In this document: in pieces, positions 1 through 7,988 of the stretch
Layout of the letters: each line of letters starts with the position of its first letter
Numbering within the stretch: the first letter of the stretch is position 1
Assembly: GCA_900321655.1 (NCBI GenBank)
Contig: ONWU01000015.1
Location: forward strand, 1-64,000
Length of the DNA stretch: 64,000 nucleotides
Direction of reading: 5' to 3'
From: an uncultured Bacteroidales bacterium
GTDB lineage: Bacteria > Bacteroidota > Bacteroidia > Bacteroidales > UBA932
Position numbers and translations under genes: made by a program
Notes under the pieces: generated by a model
What the model was told of the DNA's origin: nothing
The model's input: only the letters and a program-made list of their open reading frames with translations
Databases searched by the model: none

Positions 1-109
1 TACAATATTGTCAATGAACTGGATGGTTCAAGTGAACCGACTTTGTTTTAAATGTTAAACTTTATATAAACCGTCCACAACTTTTAGTGGACACACATGT
101 TACTAACTA

Positions 110-250
110 TTAATACCAATATCCATAGCCATTGGCGTGACCCTGCGTCTCACTGGTCGGATCCGGGCTTCCACAGATGACACCTTCAACTTTGACCTCC
201 ATAACCTGAATAGCGGGGGCCTCATACACTTCTTTTTCAGATGAATACAT
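110..250 (-). CDS. 46-residue peptide of unknown function (EGVICGS type)
   Basis: An ATG-to-TAA frame of 46 codons. The N-terminal half reads as a charged leader (start MYSSEKEVYEAPAIQV) followed by MEVKVEGVICGSPDP and a Gly/Tyr/Trp-rich tail ending GYGYWY. Short proteins with an aromatic-Pro segment, a run of alternating Val/Glu and a Glu-Gly-Val-x-Cys-x-Ser stretch are, from memory, common in Bacteroidales; their function is not established. There is no hydrophobic signal peptide and one Cys (residue 26). A good -7 box lies about 50 bases upstream (301-308) and a hairpin (73-78 with 87-92) follows the stop, both of which support a real gene. It is divergent from the membrane AraC-type regulator at 407, which suggests, but does not show, a regulatory link. 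It could also be an exported or modified peptide. Confidence 0.6.
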   Translation of the reverse strand: MYSSEKEVYEAPAIQVMEVKVEGVICGSPDPTSETQGHANGYGYWY

Positions 251-300
251 ACTAAAAAATAATAATTAAAAGGTAAGAATACTAACTAACTTAACGGCGG

Positions 301-308
301 CAAAGGTA
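301..308 (-). promoter_or_regulatory. -7 box for the 46-residue peptide
   Basis: On the minus strand the sequence reads TACCTTTG, an exact match to the Bacteroidetes -7 consensus TAnnTTTG. No clear TTTG is seen at -33. The implied leader is about 45-50 bases and AT-rich. Confidence 0.5.
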
Positions 309-368
309 TAGAGGGACAGAGTTAAAAATTGTCAATTCGAGTAAAAAGTGTAGTCAAGAATTAGAAAT

Positions 369-402
369 TTTGTCCAACTCCGTCAAATAATGAGTAAATT
401 TG
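369..402 (+). promoter_or_regulatory. Promoter of the membrane AraC-type gene
   Basis: TTTG at 369-372 and TAAATTTG at 395-402, separated by 22 bases, match the Bacteroidetes -33/-7 pattern. The box ends only 4 bases before the ATG at 407, so the transcript would begin at or almost at the start codon. Confidence 0.6.
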
Positions 403-406
403 CGGC

Positions 407-1477
407 ATGTATACGACAGCAACATACTTCCAGGGAATAGCAACGGCTATGTACATCATGGGCGCCCTGGTCATTGCAGCCATAAGATGGTTCCATATGT
501 GCCGGCCTTACGACCGGCATCCCCTATACTATTATCCGGGACGGAAGGCAACTACTATTATATACCTGATGTCCCTCACCCTGATTCCGAGCATTGTCAT
601 CCCGGAAAAAGAGGGCACCTGGCTTCTTCTTAAAGCCTATTTCCTTCCTGTAAACCTTTACTTCCTGACCATCCTCCTGTTTTCCTACTTCGGAGGCATT
701 ATGCACTGGCGCACCTGGCGTCGGCCCACCCTGATTCTCGGAGCCACCGCCCTTCTGGCCCTCATCGCCGGCCCGCTGGCCAGCCTGGTGAAGGGAAAAA
801 TGTTTAACGGAATACTGCTGGGAAACATCATCATCCTGGTCCTCGGCGTCGTAATGACAGTCACCTGCATAATAGCCATCAGAGCGGTCCTTCGGTGGAC
901 CCGGCAGTTTGACGTGGAAGAGTACTCCAATCCGGAAGACTTTCCGGTGAATTTCGCCAAAAAGATGGTTAGAATAGCGATGGCCACCATTATCCTGCTC
1001 TGGGTGACCGCACTGCTGGACAACCGCAACGTAATGGCCGTAGTGGAGCTGGTACTGGTGATGGCTTCGGTACAGATGCTAGTATCGGCCCTGCACCCGC
1101 AAAGAAAAGGGGCTCCCGAGGAAGAAGCCCTTGATAAATCTGCCGCGAAGGTATATTCCTACAAGATTTCTCCGGAAAAAGCCAAAAGCATCGCTGCCGC
1201 CATCCGGCGGGAAGTGGAGCAGGAGCAGGCCTTCCTGGATCCGCACCTGACCATTCAGGACGTAGCCACCCGCTGCGGATTCAACCGCACCTACGTGGCC
1301 GGCATTTTCAAGACGGAGTTCGGCGGCTTCTTCCACTATGTGAACGCCCTGCGCCTTCGCTACGCAGAACAGTACCGCGTTGCAAACCCCACCGCTTCCA
1401 TCGGCGAGATCGCCGAGGCTTCCGGCTTTGGATCCCGCCAGAGCTACTACTCCGTGAAAGAAGAAATGGGCTCTTAG
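407..1477 (+). CDS. Membrane-embedded AraC-family regulator
   Basis: A 356-residue protein. Residues about 1-235 hold roughly seven hydrophobic spans (for example near 9-26, 49-64, 72-96, 107-124, 134-158, 190-206 and 210-228). A linker follows, and the C-terminal ~85 residues form an AraC/XylS double helix-turn-helix: first helix pair around LTIQDVATRCGFNRTYV, second around ASIGEIAEASGFGSRQSYY. This architecture, a multi-helix membrane sensor fused to an AraC DNA-binding domain, is known in Bacteroidota and is thought to sense an extracellular or membrane signal. The start is fixed by a promoter box ending 4 bases before the ATG. It is divergent from the 46-residue peptide gene. Its last codons and stop lie inside a dispersed repeat (1469-1509). 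The ligand is unknown. Confidence 0.85.
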   Translation: MYTTATYFQGIATAMYIMGALVIAAIRWFHMCRPYDRHPLYYYPGRKATTIIYLMSLTLIPSIVIPEKEGTWLLLKAYFLPVNLYFLTILLFSYFGGIMHWRTWRRPTLILGATALLALIAGPLASLVKGKMFNGILLGNIIILVLGVVMTVTCIIAIRAVLRWTRQFDVEEYSNPEDFPVNFAKKMVRIAMATIILLWVTALLDNRNVMAVVELVLVMASVQMLVSALHPQRKGAPEEEALDKSAAKVYSYKISPEKAKSIAAAIRREVEQEQAFLDPHLTIQDVATRCGFNRTYVAGIFKTEFGGFFHYVNALRLRYAEQYRVANPTASIGEIAEASGFGSRQSYYSVKEEMGS

Positions 1478-1509
1478 TTTGATTTTGGCCCGTATTGTGG
1501 CGAAGAGCC
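1469..1509. repeat. Dispersed repeat, single copy overlapping the regulator's stop codon
   Basis: This 41-bp element begins GGCTCTT and ends AAGAGCC (perfect 7-bp inverted ends) and contains the core GCCCGTATTGTGGCGAAGAG. The same core is found in each unit of the tandem array at 54218-54523 and, inverted, at 58357-58395. The stop codon (TAG, 1475-1477) of the upstream gene lies within the left end, so the last codons of the protein are supplied by the repeat. Confidence 0.75.
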
Positions 1510-1532
1510 GGGATTTATAGCTGAGTATATAC

Positions 1533-1567
1533 AAAAAAACCTTCGGAAATGTTTCCGAAGGTTTTTT
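1533..1567. terminator. Bidirectional Rho-independent terminator
   Basis: A 10-bp perfect stem (CCTTCGGAAA, 1540-1549, with TTTCCGAAGG, 1552-1561), a 2-base loop, seven A before and six T after. It serves both the regulator on the plus strand and the rplS/tRNA transcript on the minus strand. Confidence 0.9.
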
Positions 1568-1568
1568 G

Positions 1569-1642
1569 TGACTCCAACAGGACTCAAACCTGTAACCTTT
1601 TGATCCGTAGTCAAATGCTCTATTCAATTGAGCTATGGAGCC
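1569..1642 (-). tRNA. tRNA-Arg (anticodon ACG)
   Basis: On the minus strand a full cloverleaf can be drawn: acceptor GGCTCCA with TGGAGTC (one G-T pair), D stem GCTC/GAGC, anticodon stem TTTGA/TCAAA around loop CTACGGA (anticodon ACG, read as ICG), and T stem ACAGG/CCTGT. The discriminator is A and CCA is not encoded. It begins 15 bases after the rplS stop, so it is probably co-transcribed with rplS and ended by the terminator at 1533-1567. Confidence 0.93.
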
Positions 1643-1657
1643 AGTTAGGTGCCTTAA

Positions 1658-2035
1658 TTAGGCTTCCTTATTCTCAGCGACGTAGACTTTCTCGCGGATG
1701 CGGGCCTTCTTACCGGTGAGGTCTCTGAGGTAGAAGATACGGGCGCGGCGAACCTTGCCATACTTGTTAACCTCGATGCTGTCAATGAACGGGCTCTGGA
1801 AAGGGAAAATTCTTTCAACACCAACGCCACTGGCAATTTTGCGGACGGTGAAGGTTTTGGTGAAAGGGTCCATACCACTGATCTGGATCACGACACCGCG
1901 GAACTTCTGAAGTCTTTCCTTATCACCTTCCTTGATTCTGTAGGTAACGGTGATGGTGTCACCGGCCTTGAACTCGGGGTAGGAGGCTGCTTTCTCATTA
2001 TTGAAAGCCTGCTCTGCAATCTTAATCAAATCCAT
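1658..2035 (-). CDS. rplS: 50S ribosomal protein L19
   Basis: 125 residues. The protein has the L19 KOW-like fold signature: [13 protein letters not shown] near residue 22, [10 protein letters not shown], and the C-terminal [20 protein letters not shown]19 sits at the 30S-50S interface. Length is usual for the family, with a slightly acidic C-terminal tail. Transcription starts at a consensus promoter (2106-2136), leaving a leader of about 65 bases. tRNA-Arg follows in the same transcript. Confidence 0.97.
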   Translation of the reverse strand: MDLIKIAEQAFNNEKAASYPEFKAGDTITVTYRIKEGDKERLQKFRGVVIQISGMDPFTKTFTVRKIASGVGVERIFPFQSPFIDSIEVNKYGKVRRARIFYLRDLTGKKARIREKVYVAENKEA

Positions 2036-2105
2036 AATTTCTTAATCCTTAGTGCAACATTGCGGTTTGGCTCCTGACAAGAGGTTGCGTTGTTTTTTGG
2101 GACTG

Positions 2106-2136
2106 CAAAGATACAATCTTTTTGATAAACCCCAAA
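2106..2136 (-). promoter_or_regulatory. Promoter of rplS-tRNA-Arg
   Basis: On the minus strand TTTG (2133-2136), a 19-base spacer, then TATCTTTG (2106-2113): a full match to the Bacteroidetes -33/-7 consensus. Confidence 0.8.
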
Positions 2137-2152
2137 ACTTTTTACGGATTTT

Positions 2153-3343
2153 TTAGAAAATATTTTTCACCTTGTCGAAGGTGGCCTTGTCTTCCCTTGT
2201 GAGATCCGGCGTGAAACTGGGATTGTTCCTCAACGTCTCCAGAAGCTCTTTTTCGCTCTTGGCCAGTTTGTGGGGCACCCACACCTGGAATTTGACATAG
2301 AGGTCTCCGGTTCCTCTCCCGTATCCCTGCACGCTGGGAAGGCCCTTGCCGCGGAGCTTGACAACTGTACCGCTCTGGGTGCCGGGCTCTACCTTTACTT
2401 TATAGCTGCCGTCCAGGCAGGGAACAGAAACCTCGCAGCCCAGCATGGCATCCATTACGGAAATGACACGGGTATAGAAGAGGTTGTTGCCGTCCCTCTG
2501 CAGCTGGGGATGCTGAATCTCGTTGATGACCAGCAGGAGGTCTCCGTTGGTGCCACCGTGAGGAGCGGCGTGGCCTTCTCCCCTGACGGTGATCTGCATT
2601 CCGTCCTCTACGCCGGCAGGGATGCGCACACGCACCATCTCCCGCTTGCGCTCCAGGCCGGTGCCGTTACAGCGGCGGCAGGGATTGGAAATGATCTTTC
2701 CTTCTCCCTGGCACTGGGGGCAGGTGCCGATGGTGTATCCCATGCCGAAGAGACTTCTGGTCTGCTGGCGCACACGGCCCTGGCCACCGCAGGTGGGACA
2801 GGTTTTGATATCGGCCTCGCTCTTGGCGCCCTTGCCGCCACAGTCCGGGCAGGGACGGGCACGCTCCAGGGAAATCTCTTTCTCGCAGCCACTGGCAATC
2901 TCTTCCAGGGTGAGCTTGACGCTGGTGCGGATATCCCGGCCGCGTACCACGCGCTGACCGGCCTCCTGGCCGCCGAAGCCACCGAAACCGCCACCGCCGA
3001 AGCCGCCGAAATCGAAGCCGAAGCTGCCGCCGAAAATGTTGCGGAGGAAATCGTTGATGTCCATTCCGCCGAAGTCGAAGCCACCGGCTCCGCCACCGCC
3101 CATCTGCTCGGCCGCAAAACCGAACTGGTCGTATTTGGCTCTCTTGTCCGGGTCACTGAGGATGGAATACGCCTCGGCCGCTTCCTTGAAGTTTTCCTCG
3201 GCCGTTTTCTTCTCTGCGTCCGTTCCGTTTACCCAGCGGTCCGGATGCCATTTGAGCGCCAACTTGCGGTAGGCGCTCTTGATCTGATCTGCGGAAGCCT
3301 TTTTGTCTACTCCCAGGACCTCGTAATAATCTCTCTTTGCCAT
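2153..3343 (-). CDS. dnaJ: Chaperone protein DnaJ
   Basis: 396 residues, class A Hsp40. The J domain (1-70) carries the HPD motif at 33-35, which stimulates DnaK ATPase. A long Gly/Phe-rich linker follows (about 80-125). Next is a zinc domain with four CxxCxGxG-type motifs (CPDCGGKG, CPTCGGQG, CPQCQGEG, CRRCNGTG), and then the substrate-binding C-terminal domains. It starts 3 bases after the grpE stop, so the two are co-transcribed; dnaK is not in the window. Confidence 0.97.
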   Translation of the reverse strand: MAKRDYYEVLGVDKKASADQIKSAYRKLALKWHPDRWVNGTDAEKKTAEENFKEAAEAYSILSDPDKRAKYDQFGFAAEQMGGGGAGGFDFGGMDINDFLRNIFGGSFGFDFGGFGGGGFGGFGGQEAGQRVVRGRDIRTSVKLTLEEIASGCEKEISLERARPCPDCGGKGAKSEADIKTCPTCGGQGRVRQQTRSLFGMGYTIGTCPQCQGEGKIISNPCRRCNGTGLERKREMVRVRIPAGVEDGMQITVRGEGHAAPHGGTNGDLLLVINEIQHPQLQRDGNNLFYTRVISVMDAMLGCEVSVPCLDGSYKVKVEPGTQSGTVVKLRGKGLPSVQGYGRGTGDLYVKFQVWVPHKLAKSEKELLETLRNNPSFTPDLTREDKATFDKVKNIF

Positions 3344-3346
3344 AGT

Positions 3347-3904
3347 TTATGCTCCCACAACAACTTTTGCATACCGGAGCACCTTGTCTCCCAGGGTGTA
3401 TCCGGTTTGTACCACATCTATAACCTTCCCCTTGAGCTCCTCGGAGGGGGCCGGGAAGGTGGTTACGGCCTCGTGGAGTTCTGTATCAAAGTCTGCTCCC
3501 TTGGCCTCTATCCTCTCCAGGCCCTTGCCTTTGAGGTAAGAGGTGAGTTTGGTGAAAATCATCTGGGTACCTTCCTTGGCGGCCTCGCTGTCCGTGCTTT
3601 TCTCCAGGGAAGCAAGGGCGATTTCGCAGTCGTCCAGGATGGGGAGAAGGCCCTTGATGGTATCTGCCGATGCAGAGCTCACCAGCGCCAGCTTCTCCTC
3701 TGCCGTACGGCGGCGGAAGGTGTCAAATTCGGCCATCAGACGAAGATAGTCTGCCTTGATATCGGAAGCCTTCTTTTCCGCCTCCTCCGCCTTTTTCCCG
3801 GCTTCTTCCAACTGCTCATTAAGCCCCTCTATGCGGGCTTCCAGGGCTGCCAGCTTCTTTCCATCGGCCGCTTCTTCCATATTCTTTTTCTTCTTGTCTG
3901 CCAT
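3347..3904 (-). CDS. grpE: Nucleotide exchange factor GrpE
   Basis: 185 residues. An acidic/lysine-rich N-terminus and a long coiled coil (about 15-85) are followed by the GrpE beta-wing domain with DFDTELHEAVTTFPA and the terminal YTLGDKVLRYAKVVVG. GrpE releases ADP from DnaK. It forms an operon with dnaJ, three bases apart. Confidence 0.96.
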   Translation of the reverse strand: MADKKKKNMEEAADGKKLAALEARIEGLNEQLEEAGKKAEEAEKKASDIKADYLRLMAEFDTFRRRTAEEKLALVSSASADTIKGLLPILDDCEIALASLEKSTDSEAAKEGTQMIFTKLTSYLKGKGLERIEAKGADFDTELHEAVTTFPAPSEELKGKVIDVVQTGYTLGDKVLRYAKVVVGA

Positions 3905-3995
3905 AATTCAATGGATATTTCGGCCCTATTCCTATCAAAATGCCTGCCAGCCCTTTCCGCCTGCCATTCTGTCAGTCCCCGGCGGGAACTATCTG

Positions 3996-4349
3996 CTAAA
4001 AGATGGGTCTGTGGAAATACGGAATTCCGTTTTCCCTGAGGAGGGTGGCGGCGGTTCCCATCTGCAGGTAAAAGCCTTCATTTTCCTGCTGGACCCAGAT
4101 GGAGAAAACCACCAGCGGGTTTTCATCCTCTTCACCGAACCACACGCCCATGAGGCCGATGCAGCTGAGGGCCGGGAGCATACTTTCCAGAAGGTTGAAG
4201 ATGGACCGGACTCCTCTTTTGTAGAACTCCGGAAGTTCTATCTCCTCACGGCCTTCCGGCATACCATCCAGATGAAAGACTTCGCCATCGTAATAGAGGC
4301 GCACATGGGCCTCGCCAAGGGGGAAAAGATAATGTTTAAACTGTGTCAT
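3996..4349 (-). CDS. Hypothetical protein, 117 residues
   Basis: I do not recognise a family. The likely start is the ATG at 4347-4349 (MTQFKHYLFPLGEAHVRLYYDGE), because a near-consensus TATCTTGC lies just upstream; a frame continues 16 codons further but crosses that box. The protein is soluble and mixed alpha/beta by composition, with a hydrophobic stretch (LPALSCIGLMGVWFGEE) and a C-terminus typical of a small cytoplasmic domain. It precedes grpE by 91 bases on the same strand, so it may be transcribed with grpE-dnaJ. Confidence 0.6.
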   Translation of the reverse strand: MTQFKHYLFPLGEAHVRLYYDGEVFHLDGMPEGREEIELPEFYKRGVRSIFNLLESMLPALSCIGLMGVWFGEEDENPLVVFSIWVQQENEGFYLQMGTAATLLRENGIPYFHRPIF

Positions 4350-4425
4350 AGCTCTTTTTTTGTGCAAGATACAACACCTCGGGCCCCTTCGCCGCATTTT
4401 GGCAAGGCTTGCCAGAATTTGGAGA

Positions 4426-4457
4426 TTTGGAAATAATGACAGGATTAGCTACCTTTA
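4426..4457 (+). promoter_or_regulatory. Promoter of the histidine phosphatase gene
   Basis: TTTG (4426-4429), a 20-base spacer and TACCTTTA (4450-4457). The box ends 5 bases before the ATG at 4463, which rules out the upstream in-frame ATGs and implies a leaderless or nearly leaderless transcript. Confidence 0.6.
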
Positions 4458-4462
4458 TCCCT

Positions 4463-5743
4463 ATGAAACGAATCTTTACCCTCCTGGCAGGTTTTCTTTT
4501 CACCTGCACCCTGCTGAATGCCCAGCAATACGATGTATTGGACCAAGTCAAGGCCGATATGCGCAAGGCCTACGGAATGGAAGGCCCGCACCGCCTGGAC
4601 GAGTTCGGGACCCTCTCCCCCGCCCCTTCCGGGTATAAGCCCTTCTATATCAGTCACTACGGGCGCCACGGCTCCCGCTATGCCTGGAACCCGGACACCT
4701 ACACCCTCCTCCGCGATGTCTTTCTGAAAGCGGAGGAAAAGGACGTTCTCACCCCCTACGGAAAGGAGTTTGCCCGAAAGTATATGGACTTCTGGGAGGT
4801 GCCGTATATCAACGCCGGAGACCTGGTTCCCCTGGGCTACGACCAGCACCTGGCCATCGGCACCTTTGTGTACGAACAATTTCCCCGGGTCTTCAAGGGC
4901 CGGAAGAAAGTGGACGCTCTCTCCTCCACCGGCCAGCGCTGCATCGTGAGCATGGGCGCCTTCAATGCCGGCCTTCTGAGCGGCAATCCCAAGCTGCAGA
5001 TCCGTATGCAGTCGGACCATATGGGAATGGGCATCATAGCCCCTCCCAGCGCCCCCAAAGCCATCCGCAAGAGATTCAAAGGCCAGGGCGAGAAACCCGC
5101 CCACCTGGAAAGCGTATCCTCTTTCTTCAAGCGTACCGTCAACTACAAGGGCATCCTGGGCAAGCTGTTCACAGACTACAGTTTCCTGGACCAGATGGAA
5201 GGCGGAGAAGACTTTATGGACGAGTTGTGGGAACTGCTCAGCGGCTACCACAATTACGTGAAAGAGCCGCTCTTTGACGATCTCATTCCCGAGGAAGAGA
5301 TTGTGAAGGTCTGGGAAGCCGCCAACTACTTCTCCTTCTACAGCGACATCAGCGCCCGCTACGGCACCATTCCCCTTCTGAAGGATATCCTGGAAAAGGC
5401 CGAAGCGTCCTTCCAGGACCCCAACCGCGCCGCCCACCTCCGCTTTGGACACGACTTCATTCTGGAAGGCCTGGCCACCCTCCTGAATATCAACAATATG
5501 GGAGTTGTCCCGGACACGCCGGAAGAGGCCAAGTACTGGTTCCAGAACTACAACATTCCCATGGCCGGAACCCTTCTTTTCGTTTTCTACAAAAACAAGG
5601 CAGGAGACATCCTTTTCAAGCCTGTGCTCAATGAAAACGATGCCTTCCTGCCTCAACTGACTCCCGTGAGGGACAATTTCTACCGCTGGAGCGATTTCCG
5701 CTCCTGGGTAGATGAATTACTCCGCGAACATCCGGAGATTTAA
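4463..5743 (+). CDS. Secreted histidine acid phosphatase family protein (phytase/MINPP-like)
   Basis: 426 residues from the ATG that opens a signal peptide (MKRIFTLLAGFLFTCTLLNA, cleavage near AQQ). The branch 2 histidine phosphatase motif appears as SHYGRHGSRY, with R68-H69-G70; H69 would be the phosphorylated nucleophile. A distal FGHDFIL gives the His-Asp proton-donor motif. The family removes phosphate from phosphomonoesters, including inositol phosphates. Substrate cannot be read from sequence. The frame extends 18 codons upstream, but the promoter box lies inside that extension. It is convergent with the export operon, with only 3 bases between stop codons. Confidence 0.85.
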   Translation: MKRIFTLLAGFLFTCTLLNAQQYDVLDQVKADMRKAYGMEGPHRLDEFGTLSPAPSGYKPFYISHYGRHGSRYAWNPDTYTLLRDVFLKAEEKDVLTPYGKEFARKYMDFWEVPYINAGDLVPLGYDQHLAIGTFVYEQFPRVFKGRKKVDALSSTGQRCIVSMGAFNAGLLSGNPKLQIRMQSDHMGMGIIAPPSAPKAIRKRFKGQGEKPAHLESVSSFFKRTVNYKGILGKLFTDYSFLDQMEGGEDFMDELWELLSGYHNYVKEPLFDDLIPEEEIVKVWEAANYFSFYSDISARYGTIPLLKDILEKAEASFQDPNRAAHLRFGHDFILEGLATLLNINNMGVVPDTPEEAKYWFQNYNIPMAGTLLFVFYKNKAGDILFKPVLNENDAFLPQLTPVRDNFYRWSDFRSWVDELLREHPEI

Positions 5744-5746
5744 TCT

Positions 5747-6583
5747 TTATCCCACGTCCTTGGTCACGATGGCCGTCATTCCCGGCATCAGATGGGGATG
5801 AGGCTGGAGGGTGGCCTCCAGATGCACCATCCCGTTCTTCTCAACAACGGGGCTGATGGCCGATACTTCGGCCTGATGCACCTCGGAAGGGTATGCCACG
5901 GAGATGACGCGGATGCGGGTGCCGGTCTGGAACTTGTGGAGCTCGTTCTCCAGCACGTCGAAGCACACCTTCAGGTGCTCCGTGTCCACGATATAGAAAA
6001 GGGGGACGCCGGGGGTAGCGGCGCCGTAGAGCGTAGCTTCTATCCGGCTCACCGCACCGGTGATCGGAGCTGTAATGGTGCAGTACGTAATTTCGCGCTC
6101 CAGCAGTTTTAGGGAGGCCATAGTAGCATAATAGCCGCTGTTGATGCGGGCCTGCTGTCTCATTTCCTCCGGAGCATCGTCCATCTGTCCCCTCTTGTAC
6201 CCCTGCCCCATCAGGATGGCCTGGTAATGGTATTCGGCATTTTCCAGTTCGGCCTTGCCCCGGGCAATCTTGTCTTTGAGGACATCCTGGCTCAGCCTTA
6301 CCACCACTTCCCCCTTCCGGACCCGCTGGCCCAGTTCAATGTCGAAGGAAACGATCTGCTCGCTGATGCGGCTGTACACCGGCACTTCCGTCACGGCCTG
6401 GATGGTTCCCTTGCTGGAGAAGCCTTCGGCCTCGATGGTGCGCTGCAGGTTCTGATTCTCCACGGCGGGAGCGGCGACGGCTTCTTCGGCAGAAACTATT
6501 TCCTGAGGAGTCTCCGGGGCCGATGAACGGGAATGGCAGGCCGACAGGGCCGCCAGGAATAGCAGGGGAAGGTACCTATTCAT
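5747..6583 (-). CDS. Lipoprotein membrane-fusion (periplasmic adaptor) protein
   Basis: 278 residues. A lipoprotein signal ends in the lipobox LSAC (Cys 16), so the protein is probably lipid-anchored. A biotinyl-lipoyl-like hairpin (SEQIVSFDIELGQRVRKGEVVVRL near 75-98), a short helical hairpin and a second lipoyl half with the typical APITGAVSRI follow, then a beta-barrel. This is the architecture of AcrA/CzcB-type adaptors. It is the last gene of the five-gene export operon and overlaps the TolC-like gene by 8 bases. No RND or MacB pump gene accompanies it, so it probably works with the operon's ABC proteins, or with a pump elsewhere. Confidence 0.85.
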   Translation of the reverse strand: MNRYLPLLFLAALSACHSRSSAPETPQEIVSAEEAVAAPAVENQNLQRTIEAEGFSSKGTIQAVTEVPVYSRISEQIVSFDIELGQRVRKGEVVVRLSQDVLKDKIARGKAELENAEYHYQAILMGQGYKRGQMDDAPEEMRQQARINSGYYATMASLKLLEREITYCTITAPITGAVSRIEATLYGAATPGVPLFYIVDTEHLKVCFDVLENELHKFQTGTRIRVISVAYPSEVHQAEVSAISPVVEKNGMVHLEATLQPHPHLMPGMTAIVTKDVG

Positions 6584-7988
6584 GCTGGGTGAGGGTTAAT
6601 AAGTGGTAATAGGTGTTCCAGTAGCCGGCCAGCGCCGTCAGGTACTGGTTGTAGGCACTGTCCCGGCGGCTCTGCGCCAGGGAATACGTATTGATGTCGC
6701 AGAGGCCGTTGGCGTAGTTCTCGGCCGTAAGCTCGAAGACTTCATCAGCCAGGGCCACCGCCTCCTGCGTATGTTCCAGAAGGATCTCGTGGGAACGGAT
6801 GTTGTCCAGGGTGAGCTGCACGTCCTCTTTCAGGGCGCGCTCGACCTCCAGAAGGGCCTGCTCTTCCCTCTTTTCCCAGGCCACGGCGGCCGCGTGACCC
6901 TTTTTGGCGGCGCCGTGGTCCATCAGCGGAATGCTGAGGGTAACGACTCCTACCATATAGAACTGAGGGTTCTTGTAGGCTCCCAGGAAGTTATCGGCCA
7001 GCTGCTGCATACCCATATTAAGGTCTACACCCACCTTCACGCCGCCTTCCTTGCGGGCTTTCACCTGCTTTCCGCGGGCCTGGGTCACAGCCGTCTGCTG
7101 CAGCTGGATACCGGCACTTTTGTCGAAGGCCATCTGCAGGGCGTCCTCGTCCGAAAGCGGAATGGTCCGGGTATGGGTGGGAACGGGAAGGCGCGCGGGA
7201 AGGAGGTCTTCATCGGCCCTCAGGTAGGACAGAAGGGACTCCTTGGCCAGTTTTTCCTCGCTGCGGGCCGACAGCAGCGCATTGGCGGCATTCAGCCGCT
7301 GCAGCTCCAGGGAGCGGAGTTCGGCCAGGGTTATCATCGCAATCCCGGCCTTTTCCCGGGCGATGGCATAAAGCGTGTCGGCCGTCTGCTTGTTGCGCTC
7401 GCACATATCCAGCATTCCCTGGGCGCACACCAGGCGGAAATAGCGCCGGCTGGTTTCCTCGGCAATCCGGTACAGCCGGAAGGAATATTCTTTCCTGGCG
7501 GCCTCCAGACGCTGGTCTTCCTCGGCCTTTTCCCAGCGGAAGGGGTTGTATCCCAGAAGAGACTGCTGGTATCCCACCACGAGCGGGGTGGCCACGAAAT
7601 CCCGGGGCCTGTTCTGGCTGTCTTTCAGGAAATACTCGCTCCAGACGGCATGGGAGCCCACATAGGCATCACCGCCCCAGGGCAGTACCTTCTGGGTTAA
7701 CATCAGCTGGGCCGACGTAGAGAAGCGGTCGTAATTTCTCAGGAACACAAATTCCCGGGAGATATCCGTAATGATCCGGTTATAATTGGGCTTGAACTGC
7801 AGGGTGAGCTGGGGCTTCCGGAGGGCCTCAAAGCGGGCATAACGCGCCTGTCCGGATTCATATTCATACTGACTCTGGAAGGCCGTGATGGTGCTGTCCT
7901 GCGCCAGACGGATGAACTCTTCCAGGCCCTGGGCCCGGGAAAGGGCACATCCCAGAAGAAGAAGCAGTGTTGTCAAAACCTTTCTCAT
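6576..7988 (-). CDS. TolC-family outer-membrane channel
   Basis: 470 residues with a signal peptide (MRKVLTTLLLLLGCALSRA, cleaved before QGLEE). The protein is dominated by long amphipathic helices in two similar halves, as in outer-membrane efflux proteins; the repeats near ARKEYSFRLYRIAEETSRRYF and EKREEQALLEVERALKEDV are typical. Residues YNQYLTALAGYWNTYYHLLTLT close the second coiled-coil pair. It overlaps the upstream ABC gene by 4 bases (ATGA) and so belongs to the export operon, for which it would supply the outer-membrane exit. Confidence 0.9.
   Translation of the reverse strand: MRKVLTTLLLLLGCALSRAQGLEEFIRLAQDSTITAFQSQYEYESGQARYARFEALRKPQLTLQFKPNYNRIITDISREFVFLRNYDRFSTSAQLMLTQKVLPWGGDAYVGSHAVWSEYFLKDSQNRPRDFVATPLVVGYQQSLLGYNPFRWEKAEEDQRLEAARKEYSFRLYRIAEETSRRYFRLVCAQGMLDMCERNKQTADTLYAIAREKAGIAMITLAELRSLELQRLNAANALLSARSEEKLAKESLLSYLRADEDLLPARLPVPTHTRTIPLSDEDALQMAFDKSAGIQLQQTAVTQARGKQVKARKEGGVKVGVDLNMGMQQLADNFLGAYKNPQFYMVGVVTLSIPLMDHGAAKKGHAAAVAWEKREEQALLEVERALKEDVQLTLDNIRSHEILLEHTQEAVALADEVFELTAENYANGLCDINTYSLAQSRRDSAYNQYLTALAGYWNTYYHLLTLTQHE

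Noticed and set aside
1..51. C-terminal end of a gene entering from the left (frame open to TAA at 49-51)
   Set aside because: Only 16 codons are visible, AT-rich, with a second frame equally open; not enough to call.
110..250. Double-glycine leader in the 46-residue peptide
   Set aside because: No GG or GA pair preceded by the usual hydrophobic spacing; the link to the NHLP-type exporter remains speculation only.
4409..4462. Longer start of the histidine phosphatase (18 more residues)
   Set aside because: The -7 box lies within this stretch, and the signal peptide begins at the ATG at 4463.
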